Shown here: piece by piece, positions 1 through 12,370 of the stretch
Layout: the number at the start of each line of letters is the position of its first letter
Position numbering within the stretch: position 1 is the first letter of the stretch
Notes under the pieces: model-generated
What the model was told of the DNA's origin: nothing
The model's database searches: none
The model's input: only the letters and a program-made list of their open reading frames with translations
Origin: Zingiber officinale
Lineage: Eukaryota > Streptophyta > Magnoliopsida > Zingiberales > Zingiberaceae
Length of the DNA: 64,000 nt
Assembly: GCF_018446385.1 (NCBI RefSeq)
Contig: NC_055990.1
Location: 137,900,996-137,964,995, forward strand
Direction of reading: 5' to 3'
Translations under genes and position numbers: made by a program

Positions 1-44
1 GCTTAGATCTTTGTTTCTTTTTGGTGACTTTTGATGGATTTCAG

Positions 45-1279
45 GGATACCATTCTATCCATGATTATCGTGATATGCAATTGCCTTTTCTTGTTTTTCT
101 ACATTTTTAATCACAAATTAATGATAGTTTCGTGTTCTATTAATTTTCAGATGACTATGATCGCTCTATTAGTGAAGCTATTAAAATAACCAAGTATGTA
201 TGTCATTCCTTTGTATATATGCCAAACATTTTGTTCATAAAACTGAACAAAAAAAAAAGGATTCACATTAACAGTGCAAGTTTTTGCATTTTATGTTTCA
301 GGAGAAGACAAAGCTCTCCTGACACTATTGTTAAAAAACCAGTTACTGAGAAGCCTGAGATAACAGCAAATGGTAAATGGAATGGTTCTTCTCAAATAGA
401 ACCAACTAATGATGATGACATGGAGTCTCCAAAGTCAAATGACTATGAAGAAACCGATGATGACCTGCAAGATGAGACACTTGATCGCAGGTACCAATAT
501 TGTTACTCCTAGTGATTCTTTGGTATATGATAAAGCTCACCCACTTTTGCACCTTGTGACTTAGCAATAGGAGAAGGAAAAGACCACAGAGGTATTCAGA
601 AAAGGATTTTGTGGATACTGTTTCAGATTTTGATGCAGATATGGACAGTGACGACGACATAGTAGGAGAAGCAGTATATGATGAGGAATATTTGAGAAGT
701 AGAAAACAGCGAAAGGTATCTAGTGGTTCGGAAGGTGATGAGGAGTATCGATGGGAGGAGGAAAATGCAGAAGATGAGGAAGAAGAGGAATATTCTTTAA
801 GTACTAGTGAAGATATGGATGGGGAACAATGTAAAAAAAGTTTTCCAAGTCGAACTAGGCAAGACAAAAAATTGAGGTCAGTTGAACTCCAGACAGGCCT
901 AAGACGCAGTAAGCGAGCAGTGCGATCACGCATAAATTACCGACAGTATGAACTTTCTGACACAGATACAGGTTCAGGGCAGCCAAGCAAATCAAACAGA
1001 ACCGATGCAAATTCCAATGCATCTGGTGATCTAGAACTTTCAACAGCAAGTCAAGATTCGCACGAAGTCGAAAGTGAAGAAATAGCAAATAACAAAATAA
1101 CTTCAGATCATATTGAGGCTGGAGATGAAGAGAAACAAGCAATAGAAAAGATGTACAATAATGTACAGGAGGAGAACGGTGTCCAAAGAATGAGATTCCT
1201 GGACCTGAATGAACTTGCCCCAGGAACAGGTCTTGATGATGGCCCTACAACCAAAGATGAAGATGAGCATAACTTCTAG
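45..1279 (+). CDS. 3' part of a nuclear acidic protein, possibly DDT-domain (DDR4-like); gene starts before the window
   Basis: Exons visible: a tentative 25-nt microexon 45-69, then 151-193, 302-490 and 571-1279 (TAG stop at 1277-1279). The phases of the last three join exactly (AA|G and AG|G codons), with acceptors ending CAG/TAG and GT donors at 194 and 491. The product is rich in Asp/Glu runs, has basic clusters that look like nuclear localisation signals (RRRKRP near the start of the last exon; RRSKRAVRSR about two fifths into it), and ends with FLDLNELAPGTGLDDGP. That tail and the mixed acidic/basic composition recall plant DDT-domain chromatin proteins such as DDR4, which work with ISWI remodellers. 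The DDT domain itself would lie upstream, outside the window, so the family name is tentative. That this is a coding 3' end is well supported by splice phasing over three exons. Confidence 0.72.
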
Positions 1280-4200
1280 GCATTATGCTAATGAACAGGT
1301 TGGTTGCCTACTCGACCATATCTCATCATATTGTTTTGATATCAGTCCGTGCAAATGGGTGATCCAATTCTGCGGCTATCAATTCTCACAAGGTAAAGGT
1401 TGGTAGCCGGGATAGTTTATTAGCTATCTCATTCAGCTCCTAATTTGGGACTGGAAATCAAGACATGTAGATGGGATGCTCAGACTCATGGATGCCTGAG
1501 TTTCAGCTTCACTAGTTGATGGAAATTTCTGAGAAAGGAATTCATTGTACAATATGTTTCATGTACCATAGCAGGTGAGCTGACAGGTTCATATTTCCTT
1601 GTTGCCTTCTTTGCCATGTAGCGACACTAATGTTAAACATCACCTTAGAGGATATTAATCTTTGTAGCAATTTTAATGAAGAAAATAGTCCATGTGGCTA
1701 GATCTCATCTTGTTGTGTACAATTGAGTATATTTCAAGCATCGTCATGCCTTGAATCTAGTCTCAAATTCAAGCATAGATATGATTCTCTTGTTTATCTG
1801 ATCTTTATGATTTTCTTGTGACATTTAGATTGTTTTCTAAAAGTGTATCAAGCTGTCATTAATAGGGAAACTCCTGTGCCCAATCAAACATCTAGTTCGC
1901 TGCCTCAGGTATTGACAAAGATCAATTATGATCATTGTAACAGTTTCTTTTTGATTTTTTTTAATGGAAAATGATTCATCCATGTGTTTGTATGATCAAG
2001 TGCTAGAATGTGGATCTTCTATCATTGAGGAAAGAAATCATGGGATTATCATGACGGTTAGAGATGGCGACTCACTTATCTCTTTGCTTTAATTTTGTGC
2101 AGTTTCCCTCTATAAGGTTTTATTTGGGAAATCATTGTTGCCTTTATTTGGGAATTCATTGTAGATTCCCTTGGGTCCTTTGTGAATTGTGATGCTGTAA
2201 GGAACAAGTATCATTGTGATAACACTTGAGCATGGTGAATCTTAGGTTGGTTGTCTAGGCCAGCACCATCACCTAGGCACCACATTACATTTCCAGCTGC
2301 TCTAGTCCTAGATGAGGAGACAAGGAAATAGAGTCTAAATGTTCATGAAGGCTTAAATTGCAATCTCAAGGATCATGGCCATTTGGAAAGGTAAGGGTGG
2401 GGCTTAAGACACTTTTAGTTGAATCATCTCACTTAGAATATGTGGTACCTATGGAACGATTAGTCCACCATTGTGTCCTCATATTTCAAGGACTCGTTCT
2501 CTTAACAGAACACGGAAGCAAAGATCCTTTTATTTTTTAGACAACGTGCCTTGAGTTGTATGGTAGGCACACGTGCGATGGTGGCGATAAAGGCTCATAT
2601 GTGCTAAGCATACGAGGATGTTTCACTTCATTTTGTACTAAACATAATCAACCACCGTCAAAGACAATTCTTTGGTTTGTGGTTAGGGTTCATTTGTTTG
2701 TTACACAATTGCACATCTTGTTTGTGGAAAGGTCATGATGAAGCTTGTTGTGCACCTTCTTTGCCTTCTACCATAACTCTCTTTTGCACCATATGTAAAT
2801 TTCTCCATCTAAGGTCACTATATAAGATCTAAAATAAGATATAATTTGCATAACTAAAACAATAACTATTTTTCATGACCTATACCTTTCTCATCTTTCT
2901 CTTGATGATTTGATTATCCTCTTTCTCCTCTCTTCTTGGCTAATCTTGTCAGTCAAAGGCACAATACTGATTGGGAAGAACCGCTTGTGTTACATGAGGA
3001 GCTGCAGCTTCTCCAGCGACTCCAATCAACAAAATTCTAGGTGGAAATATTGCAACTGGGCAACAAGCTTGCCTATGTCATTCTCACTAGCAGGGGAAGT
3101 TACATCCTGGATGAAGTAGAACAGTTAACAATCCAGTTGATAAAGGGAATGATTGAACAACCTATATGATATGTTATGCAAAAGGATAGTGTAGCCATTG
3201 TCATGCAATTAGTTTAGCTGTTTGCTTCTGTGAAAATTTATATGTATACCGAAAAGCTATGTGCAATTGCATGACATCTATTTTTGTTGCTAGCAAGAAA
3301 TTTGTTCTTCAAATTAAATAGCAATGCTATAGATTGGCATGCGTCAACAAGAATTCTAATTATTGGATAGGCAAGAACCTTTGGGAATTTTCTACCTTAC
3401 TAATAATTTCTCATTCTCATTCACTTTTATACTCTTGTAAGGCATGTTCATTAATTTCTTTCACTTAATAGTTTCATTTAAGACCCTCTTTAGTTTGTCA
3501 TATTTGTATACGTTTCTGTATTTGTTTAAATATACTATTTCTTATAAAATTGGTTCAAATAAGTCAATTATATATGTAAGATATTTCTAAAATGATAAGA
3601 ATCAAATAATATATACTTTTTATTTATATTTGATATCTAAAATTAACGCCACGGGTTATCGACTTGACTTGAATGTATACAAAAGAAATGGTTGACTCAG
3701 ATCTAACATACAGCAGTCTATTTACACACTGAAAAACACAAATTATCTTCTGCTCTACGAGGTAATGATGCTCCAGATGACAGGTGGTTTGGGACCATCC
3801 TCTGCTCCTCCAAGCACGAGTCTTTAAATCGCTGACAGTGAAGAACTTAGTATTCAATTAAATGCCCTTTCTTCTCTAGTTTCATACACCAGGTTACTTT
3901 GCAACAATTGAAGGAATAGAATGAAGAAATCTTTCTTTTGCTCTTCATGTAAAACTTCATTGAATTTGTGATATTTGTAAAATTTTGTGATATTTGTAAA
4001 ACTGAAACAATTAAAGTTCCAGTTGTCGTATGTAAGGAAGACTTAGCTGAGAAGTTTATGGTATATGCATTATTGTAGGATTTTCCATGCTGATTTTTAC
4101 AGAAAAAGGCAGGAATTTGCATCACTTCAACTGCCCCACAATAGAGACAGCAAGACTTATCATGCACAATTCTGTTCAAGTCTTTCAAAGCAGAAAAGTT

Positions 4201-4351
4201 GCAACACTCGAACTGCTCCACAACAGAGGTACTAATTGATTTCTATATAGTTTTATTAAATATTTACAATCACAACTGCTGCCAATAGCTTGATTAATTC
4301 TTCACTGATAGAGAAGGCAGAGAACATGAGAACATTTCAGTAACAGCACGA
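1280..4351. other. 3' UTR of the preceding gene, then intergenic DNA
   Basis: Positions 1280 to roughly 1700 are probably the 3' UTR of the upstream plus-strand gene. The remainder is AT-rich with scattered short open frames (60-120 codons) that show no recognisable motif and no splice phasing. I see no repeat with defined ends here. The segment just left of 4352 would be the 3' UTR of the minus-strand CYSTM gene. Confidence 0.5.
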
Positions 4352-4804
4352 TTAGCTGATGAATATTATGGATGGGTCGCAGCAACACTCATCAATCAGG
4401 CAGCAACAGCACAAAGCAGCAAGGCTGCAAGCCAACAAATATTAAACAGCATAGAAGTTTATTAAGGGGAAAGGAAACAGGAGAAAGGTGGAGATGCAGA
4501 CCATCCTTCAAGAAAGCCAAGCTCTCTTCTTGGTGGTGGAGCAGCATATTGTGGTGGAGCCATCACAGGTGGCCCTTGGTAATATCCTTTCAGAGAAAGA
4601 AAAATTATATCAGAATTCGCTCTTACTGAATCTTAATATGTATCTGTAACTAAACAGTTTTTACTATTCTGGTGAGTATTGCTTACGCAGTCTGTTTACT
4701 TCACATGTCGACCTGCAAGAAGTTTAACTGAATGAACAAGGAGAGGAAGTTGGATCAACCATACCTTGAGCTGGATAAGGATAGGAATACTTTGGGCCAT
4801 TCAT
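4352..4804 (-). CDS. CYSTM-family small cysteine-rich tail-anchored protein, copy 1 (3 exons, 65 aa)
   Basis: Three minus-strand exons: 4804-4765, 4586-4502 and 4424-4352 (TAA). Donors are GT and acceptors AG at every junction, and phases match (G|GA Gly, TG|C Cys). The protein opens with a Tyr/Pro/Gln-rich part (MNGPKYSYPYPAQGYYQG), continues with a GPPVMAPPQYAAPPPRR-type linker and ends in the cysteine block EGCLAALCCCCLIDECCC followed by DPS. This is the typical layout of plant CYSTM (cysteine-rich transmembrane module) micro-proteins, which sit in the plasma membrane through the Cys-rich segment and are linked to stress responses. Both introns lie where its neighbour at 8958-9372 has them. 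The start codon is the first ATG after a pyrimidine-rich leader; an overlapping ATG three bases further on is out of frame. At 65 residues with every domain present the gene looks intact. Confidence 0.9.
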
Positions 4805-5950
4805 GGCAGAGAAGTGGGAGAGGCTTTGAGAGAGCTACAAGAGTGAAATGAAACACAGGAAGGAGAGTGAAGAGCGGAGGAGATGAGAGTGGATTGACTA
4901 TAAAGAAGACAGATTGACTATTGAGTTTATTGAGAAAGAGATCAAGAACCTTTGAGAAGCTACCAAGAATAAGATTCTAAGCCACTCTGTTGATTAGCTT
5001 TTTTTTTCCTTAATAGAAAAAGTTGGATGTGTTATGATTTGCCATCTGTTTAATCTATTAAAAATAATAATTAATTAATCGCAAAATTAAGAGCATATCC
5101 TATATCTTATGGCAAGCATTTCTTGTTTTAGGGGAAATAAATAAACCAAACACCTCATAAAATGAACGACCATCAGTTAAAATTGTTTAACAATTTTAGT
5201 TAAAACTGTTATATAACAATTTTAAAATTATTGCATAGTTATATATATATATTTTTAAAAAATTGAATTTAAATAGATAAGTACATGTAAAATTAAAGAC
5301 TATTTAAATTTACATATAATTTTAAAATGATCAAAGAACTCAAAATACTTAGGTGCTAAAATTATTATACGATTATTTTTAATCAAATTTTGAATTTAAA
5401 ATGATAGATGCATAGTAGGAGATTAAAGTCCACCTTGCTTAAAGTGACAAGACAACTAATAATAGTATGTTTTTTTTAATCAAAACTACCTTGGGTATTT
5501 TCTCCTCAATTAAAAGGTCATTTCAAAGTGATCAAATGATTTCAAAAAGGGACCATATAAATATTTTGACTAAACCTTTTATATATTTATTTTCTTTTAT
5601 AAATATGAATAAAAAATAGTTTCAAGGAGGCTATTGCATTGTATCTACGATTTCAAACTAATCAAATAATAATAAATAAATAAACATGCCAGTTTTGATG
5701 AAAATTATTATTATTATTATTATTTAATTTTGAACTACACATATGCAATGTAGGAGTTCATGGGAGTCCACTCATATTTCAAATTGATTTTAAAAATGAT
5801 AAATCGTGTTATAGGTATATGTCATTTTCATCTTGAATTTTAAATAGATAAAAGTCATTGAAAATTTGAAATCCACATGATCAAACAATCTAAAAATAAT
5901 TATGAACGGCCTCGGTCGAATACCTGTAAAAAATAAAAAATTTGTCCTCC
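4805..5950. other. CYSTM copy 1 promoter region and AT-rich spacer
   Basis: The first about 200 bases hold the leader and presumed promoter of the minus-strand CYSTM gene. Beyond about 5000 the DNA is very AT-rich with an ATT run near 5706-5724 and no coding signal. No convincing TATA element could be assigned. Confidence 0.45.
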
Positions 5951-6499
5951 GGAATTATCGTATGATAATTTTAGCCAAAATTATTATATTTATAATTTTA
6001 TAATAACTTATAAAATTTATAAGTTTTTTAAAAATATATTTTTTATTTTAAAATTCATAGAGACAGTAATTTTAATATATATAGTATAATTCATATCACT
6101 TTACCCATTATTTTTAAAAGTCAATGAGAAGTTGTCCTCACCCTAAGTACACTTGATCACGATTCAGATTCAACAATTTTTACAGTTTAAAATCGTTAGT
6201 TCAACAATTTCTGATAGATGAGTCTTAACTTTAATTGTATAAGACGATTACAGTTCACGGTTCGAAACTGTCGAATATAAAAAATTTAAAATTTATTAAA
6301 AAAATGACTTGCATTTATTTAAATTGTCTATATGGATCCTTAGGATATAGGAGAATCAAAGTTTATGTAGTTCTTTTACATTTTTACCCTTTTATATTTG
6401 GAAATGTCATTGTTGTTCACTTTCATTTCCTGTTCCCGATTCATTCCTTTAGTATCAAAACCTTTGATTTCGTCATCTGAAAGTTGCATTCCTTATATT

Positions 6500-8130
6500 T
6501 TTTTTTCTCAACTCGGGTTCAATCGTCGAGTAATACTTGAGCTTCAATGAGTCAGGAGACAAAGTCGATCGTCGTTCATCTAATATGTTATCACTTACAC
6601 TGAACGCCTGCTCCACGACAACAATTGACACTGAGATAAGCTAAAATTTCTTTGACGATCACGGAGAGAACGGAAAAGCTTTAAGCCTTTTGTGACCATC
6701 ACTTTAAGATATTTAAATTTTAAAATTTCTTTATCGATCACGGAGAGGACGGGAAAACTTTAAGTCTTATGTGACCACCACTTTAAGATATTAAAATTTT
6801 CACTGTCTGTTTCATTAAAATCAAAAAAAGTCATAAAATAATTCTCAAGTTCCTGTGTGAAACTTGAGGATCCTCATGGGTGTTTCGTCCGTTCTTTTAA
6901 TAAAAGTTATGTTTTTATAAGTTTTAAATTATTACTAGTAATTTGTTATATTTCAGAAATATTAATTTGTATTCTATATTTTACATAATGCAGTGAGATA
7001 ATAAATATCGAAAAGTTATTTGGTTGTATTATTAAATATTTTAAAATTTTCACAAATACTACTACAAATATTTCATTATTGTAAAAATAATTATATATTA
7101 GTATTAGTATTTTATGAAAAAAAATAAACATAATAATTCTTTATATTGAAATGAATCTTGTAATAATTGATATGTTAATTTGTTGGTATATCACCTGGAA
7201 ATTTTTTAAATCTCATTTCATTAGTTTTACAAAACTTATCTCATTGTTTCATTAAAGATAATGCGGCCATAAATAAGAAATTATAGTTCTAATTGATTTA
7301 ATATGATTTTTTTAAAAAAAAATAATCTATTTTGAACACATAAATTTAAAATTGGCATACACAGCTAATATAAAAAAAATAAACATAATAATATTGAACT
7401 ATCATTATCTAATAATATTAAAAATATTTTATGAGTTAATCCATATTTTTCTAAAATTAAACATAATAATTGTGCGATGTTAAGAGCAGTATGCGATTCA
7501 TCCAAAACTCTATAAGCTAACCATTTTTTTTAGAAGTTCAAAGAGTTATTGATCCAATGACAAATCACACTCATATATAAATATGTTTGACAATTATCAC
7601 TCTAAATATTGGAATATAAAGAAAATTTATTATTTGATTTACTAAATTCATCAATTAAATTCTTTTTTTACTTTTTTTTTAAAAAATTATATGAGTAAAT
7701 GTAGTCCTGTGAATGCATTTAGCACATAAGTTAAGATATTCTTTCAAAAAATCTTTAAGTGTATATTTAGATCCAAAACTAAAAGAAAGATATTATGAAA
7801 AATAAATTCAGCTAATGATTCTCTTAATTTATTATCAGAATATAAAAATAAATTAGAATCAGTACTACCGTTAGTTGAAGAAATCCTAAATAATTATGTT
7901 TAAGAACGGTCAAGTCTCTATTCCATCGGGTACTTTATTTCTATGTGTCGTCTCAACGACTCATAGCCCCCGCCAACTTGAAATTTGTATAAAGCATTGC
8001 AGTATTTACATTTTGTACGCAATTCTTTTAATGGAAGAGTGACATTCTCAAAATGATTAGTAAAAATAGAAGATTTTAGAGGAGGAATTTTTGCATCAGT
8101 ACTTCCTTATATTTCGGATGTCGGAAGATC
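6500..8130 (-). pseudogene. hAT transposase pseudogene (BED finger to dimerization domain)
   Basis: Reading the minus strand downward, a BED-type zinc finger lies at about 8060-7930 (CKYCNALYKFQVGGG, then a His-containing helix). A segment near 7850-7690 resembles the hAT DNA-binding region (KLRESLAEF). The catalytic-core neighbourhood is at 7590-7460, with the motif YRVLDESHTALNIAQLL, and the C-terminal hAT dimerization motif lies near 6640-6530 (EQAFSVSDNILDERRSTLSP). Order and spacing match plant RICESLEEPER-like hAT transposases of roughly 650-700 residues. The frame is broken by many stops and shifts, and a tandem duplication at 6642-6800 adds to the damage, so no product is expected. 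Confidence 0.8.
6642..6800. repeat. Tandem duplication of about 79 bp inside the hAT pseudogene
   Basis: Two copies, 6642-6720 and 6721-6800, share the core GATCACGGAGAG and the run CTTTAAGATAT, with about ten differences between them. The duplication therefore postdates the transposon but is not recent. Confidence 0.8.
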
Positions 8131-8693
8131 CTCATTCTTATTATCGATGGATTGAATGTTGGAGTTTTCATGCAGATTCACTATTTCCTTTCCTCTCCAA
8201 GATCGAGATAATGAACCTCGACTGTCTCCTTCCATTGTAGTTGAAAGTTGGAAATTAAAGTACATAGAAATAGAGACTTGGAGTCAAAAATATGTAGAGA
8301 ATGCGAAATTGAGAATGAGAGCAAAGAAAATAGATGTGGAAACGATGAAATGGACTCTTTATTTATAGAGTTTGGATAGTAACAGACACTAAATCATAGT
8401 TATTAATTTAAAAATGATCAAATGATCTTAACCGTTAAATAATATTTAAAAAAATATCCCCCCAAAACGGTTTAGAACCACCGATTTCAACGTGGCTAGG
8501 AACCTCCAATTAACCGGTGGTTTAAAAATGTTGAATTGACAAGCCCAACCGGCGGTCCATCAGTTTTTGAGGGCATGGAACCGTAACCGATCCGACAACC
8601 CAGATTAACGGGTAACTGGCCAATTGACCCATTTACAGGCCCAAATCAAGTCCCGGCCGGACCCGGTCCGGGGTCAGGCCTAACCATAACAAA

Positions 8694-8697
<4 letters not shown>

Positions 8698-8769
<72 letters not shown>
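8698..8769. repeat. (TA)n microsatellite, about 35 units
   Basis: An uninterrupted TA run sits at the edge of the hAT relic, just downstream of the second CYSTM gene's stop. It is long enough to form a cruciform and to vary in length between individuals. Confidence 0.97.
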
Positions 8770-8776
<7 letters not shown>

Positions 8777-8957
8777 TATAATCCAGTAATTTTAGCAAAA
8801 CTTCATTTTTGTCTTTTATGCAACAATCTCAGCATAACATGGCCGCCCTCCTGAACCCAACAGTATCGTGTATTCTTTATAATTCATCATCAATCAACAG
8901 ACTCCACAATTCTGAAGCTGAACAAAAAAAAAAGAAAGGGGCAGTAAAAGAGCATGA

Positions 8958-9372
8958 TCAGAAGACGAGAAGTGCCGAGGGGTCGCAGCAGCACCCATCC
9001 AAGATGCAGCAAAAGCACAATAAAGAGACGCTGCAGTCAAATCAACATGTATCCATATATCAACGATATATAAATCTATGATTTTTCTTTCTGATTAATT
9101 TCCTTCCAGATCAAACTGTTCTGGCCAATTACAGACAAATAGGGAAATTAAAGGTGAAGGCACCAACCATTGTTCAATAAACCTGGAAGTTTTTCCTGAT
9201 GATGATGATGGAGCAGCAGCATACTGTGGGGCAACCATCACAGGCGGCCCTTCATGATCATAATATCACATATGAAAGCAAACGCATGAGAACTGGCTCT
9301 AAGTGATCGATATGGAGCGAACATGAAGAGCAGTAATTAAGTTGATGCATCACCTTGAGCCGGGCTACTCAT
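8958..9372 (-). CDS. CYSTM-family small protein, copy 2 (3 exons, 57 aa)
   Basis: Minus-strand exons 9372-9354, 9249-9168 and 9030-8958 (TGA). Phases match those of copy 1 exactly (CAA G|GG and TG|C), so the two genes are paralogues. The protein starts MSSPAQGPPVMVAPQYAAAP, lacks the YYQ segment of copy 1, has a Ser/Thr linker (SSSSGKTS) in place of PPPRRE, and ends with FIEQC, then VSLLCFCCILDGCCCDPS. The Cys positions of the membrane module are kept, although one of the four central Cys has become Phe and the GCLAAL entry is lost. Divergence is strong outside the GPPVM-APQYA core. The gene looks intact, but its short first exon (19 coding bases) makes it easy for gene finders to miss. Confidence 0.85.
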
Positions 9373-10525
9373 GGCAGAGCTTTTGGAGAAGCTTTAGAGA
9401 TCAGCTGAATATAATTAAGAAGGAAGCACAGAGCAGGACAGGACAGCAGGGGGAGATGAAGACGTTCGGTTTGTACAGAGGCAGATATGGATGATCAGGG
9501 GATTAAGTAATCCAGTCCGAGATTTTTAATTCTATACTTGAAATTATTTTTAAAACAAATTAAATGAAGAAACTATTTTTTTGTTTAGTTTTTATAAACA
9601 TTTTTTTAAAGTTTTTATTAGAATAGACCGGATCTAATGGATTGGTTTTGAGAAATGTACGTCTCAGTCGACATTAATTGTTCGGCCCTGTATATATCTG
9701 CCACTTATTATTGAATTCTTTGCTTGAGCTTATCTTTAAGGCCTATTTATCTATTTATTTATTTTTAAAAAATAACATCTATAATTAAATTTTTGGGCCT
9801 TCAATCCAACTAATTTTGAAATTGAACCGCCTAGTCCGACCGGCATTCGAAAAGCACAAACAAAACTAAGTGGATTGGGTCAAATCAATTCAAACAAACT
9901 GAGTAAGACAAGCCTTTGGATTCAAATGGATTGACCAATTCAAATGAGTCTTTGAGTTTGAGTGGGTTAGTGAGTCTGATTGGACAAGTTAGTATGGGTA
10001 AGTCAAACAAGTTAAATACTTCAGATGTTGCAATCAAGTCAAATGGTCAATTAATCCAAATGAGTTGGCTTGTCCGGTCACACCCAACAAGATAAATGGA
10101 TGATTAGTCGGGTGAGTAAGATAGGTCATTTATTTCGAGTAGTCCAAATGGTATGGTCAAGTGATTGGGTAGAGCAAGTCTTGCTCAATCAATTTAGTTA
10201 AAATATTTTACTAAATATTCTCAGGTTTAAATATTTTTAGTGAGATCTTAAGTGTCCGTAGAAAATCTTTACCTTTTAGAAATATTAGCAAAAGGAATTA
10301 AGGTAATGAAAAGTGCTAACCATTATGCTAAATTAATTTATAATCCATTTCAGATTAATTAATCAATAACCTTTACATGCATTTTAAACCAGACGTAATT
10401 TTTTGAATTTTCAAACCTAACACAATATTTTTTTTATTTTAAATATAATGCATGATAAATTTCACCATCTACTCACAACCATCAAAATGATAAAGTCTAA
10501 TGCCACCTCGCTAAAGAACACTTAA
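9373..10525. other. CYSTM copy 2 leader and promoter, then intergenic DNA
   Basis: The first about 150 bases are the purine-rich 5' leader region of the minus-strand gene. From 9800 to 10250 the sequence has a loose repetition of words such as GGTCAA, CAAGTC and GAGTTGG without a defined unit. No coding signal was found. Confidence 0.4.
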
Positions 10526-10536
10526 CATGTTAGTTA

Positions 10537-10754
10537 GTCCCTTCGGATGGATCTAGTGGCTAGCGCATGAAGTATTATCATAATGAAGTCTGAGGTTCGA
10601 ATCTCGGTAAAGCCGAGATAAATACCTCCCTTATGTGCTAGTCACTATTCCAAAGGCTAGTAGCCGCGCGTGATTTACCTTCTCTGTGTTGACCTTGAGA
10701 CGGGTTGGCGAGGGTGCTGGGGGTGAGCGTATTCACCTTTTACCCCAACTTATG
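10537..10754 (+). mobile_element. tRNA-derived SINE with 11-bp target-site duplication
   Basis: The element opens with a pol III box A-like segment (TGGATCTAGTGGCTAGCGCA) and has a box B match GAGGTTCGAATCTCGG about 50 bases later. It ends in a pyrimidine-rich TTCACCTTTTACCCC tail. CATGTTAGTTA flanks it at 10526-10536 and 10755-10765. I cannot assign it to a named SINE family. Confidence 0.75.
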
Positions 10755-10765
10755 CATGTTAGTTA

Positions 10766-10902
10766 TCTCTCGGGACGGTGAGATGGTTAAAATATAAAAT
10801 ATTATCATATGAGATTTTGAGATCGAAATTCAACGTATCTGAGTATACCTTCTCCTATACCTTGCCATCTGTACTAATGACTAATAGTCACCCATGATTT
10901 AC
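10766..10902 (+). mobile_element. Diverged second SINE copy
   Basis: It shares the order of blocks with the copy at 10537 (GAGATGGTTAA-type box A, GAGATCGAAATTC box B region, TACCTTCTCC, CCATGATTTACCT) but with much more substitution. No duplication could be defined. Confidence 0.5.
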
Positions 10903-11075
10903 CTCCTCCGATGGGTCTAGTGGCTAGCGTATGAGGTGTTGTCATAATGAGGTCTGGGGTTCAAATCTCGGTAAAGTCGAGGTAAATACCTCCCTTATAT
11001 ATTAGTCATTATTCTAAAGGTTAGTAGTCGTCCGTGATTTACCTTCTCCATGTTGATCCTGAGATGAGTTGACAC
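10903..11075 (+). mobile_element. Third SINE copy of the same family
   Basis: It is close to the 10537 copy: GGGTCTAGTGGCTAGCG, GGGGTTCAAATCTCGGTAAAG, TAAATACCTCCCTTATATA and GTGATTTACCTTCTCC occur in the same order. It is truncated before the CACCTTTTACCC tail. Confidence 0.7.
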
Positions 11076-11324
11076 CAAATTATCTTTTGTCACTCATATT
11101 CATCTGTACATTTTCAATTTATTCTGATCACCAATAATTTTTTTTTTTATAAAATCAAATCAGTCATCTCTAAACTTAATTAATCGGATCTTACAAACTC
11201 AATAGCCGATTTATCATGCATGCCAACACGGAATGAGCCATAAACAAGACCTTATGCCCTTTCCCACCCAAGCTTGACTCCTAAGACGGAAAAAAAACCT
11301 ACTTTAAACTTCAAAATTCGATAA

Positions 11325-11358
<34 letters not shown>

Positions 11359-12370
11359 AGGTCATCACCAGTGGCAGTGTTGGCACCTCCATAGTCGTTG
11401 CCTCTCATTCCCTCTTCAATATTGTCTTCCTCCTCATTAGCTAAACCATCCGAGAATCATTTGGCATCACAAGGTACAGATGAGATCACCATGACTAACG
11501 TTGCTCATTGTACCTTCATTAGGATCCCCACAACATGTAGATCCTTGATAGTCTGTGGTGGCAATTTGTTGGTACAATCAACCCATATTCAAGATTGATT
11601 ACAGTATAAATTATGTTTTGATATTTGAGCAAGATTGAATAGTAGAGTAGGGCATATACTTAACAGTTGATAAAATCAAAATGAGTCGAGGTTGAGTAGA
11701 TATTTGATAGTACAAAAAGTCCAATAAAAAATTGACAAAAGGAAAAAAATCAAGTGAGTAAAGGTTAATTAGGCATTTGACAGTTGCAAAGTTCAATATG
11801 TGTTGATATATAATGAATGTACAAGCTGAGTCAAGGTAGGCTGAATTGTTGGGACCAATGCGAGATAGAGAGGAGTGAGTAACTCCTTCAATTTTTCTTG
11901 AACCCCTCTTTTATAGGACAGTTATTAGGCTGATTTCAGCTATCAGTTGATTGTCTCTCCCATATCCTCTATATTTTTGACCATTGCTCTGACCTATCAG
12001 TTCCATGGCTTCATCCACCTCAGCATCAATCGATTGCTCATCCTAATAGTTGATTGATTTCTCAATGTGAGACTAAAATCCCATTTACAATGGAACTTCT
12101 TCTCTTCCACCTCTTCTCCATTCACATTTAATCAACAATATTAGTGGGTATACAATTTTTTTAATGAAATTTAATTGTATTTATTGTGTCTTGTTTAATT
12201 TAATAAATTTATTATCAATGCAACATTCGAGATCATTTAGTTTCAATTTTTTTTCTCTCAATTACATTTGTCCATCAATACTCACATAAAATTTAGTATG
12301 AAATTAGTATGAATCTAATTTTTCATGCACAAAATCTCTGAAAATTAATTTTTAGTTAAGCTTAGATACA
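11076..12370. other. Intergenic DNA with a CTCACT microsatellite
   Basis: A (CTCACT)n/(ACTCTC)n run occupies about 11325-11358. The rest has only short frames with no motif. I see no gene. Confidence 0.5.

Larger units (their letters stand above)
5950..8690 (-). mobile_element. Degenerate hAT-superfamily DNA transposon (approximate ends)
   Basis: The stretch carries a decayed hAT transposase on the minus strand (about 6500-8130). Its 5' flank at 8460-8690 is a GC-richer segment reading toward GGCCTGACCCCGGACC on the minus strand, like the subterminal regions of plant hAT elements. I could not find a clean pair of terminal repeats or an 8-bp duplication, so both limits are estimates. The element fills most of the gap between the two CYSTM genes. 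Confidence 0.6.

Noticed and set aside
2910..3140. A coding-like stretch (DWEEPLVLHEELQLLQRLQS in one frame)
   Set aside because: It holds an in-frame stop, has no splice context, and matches no family I know; left unannotated.
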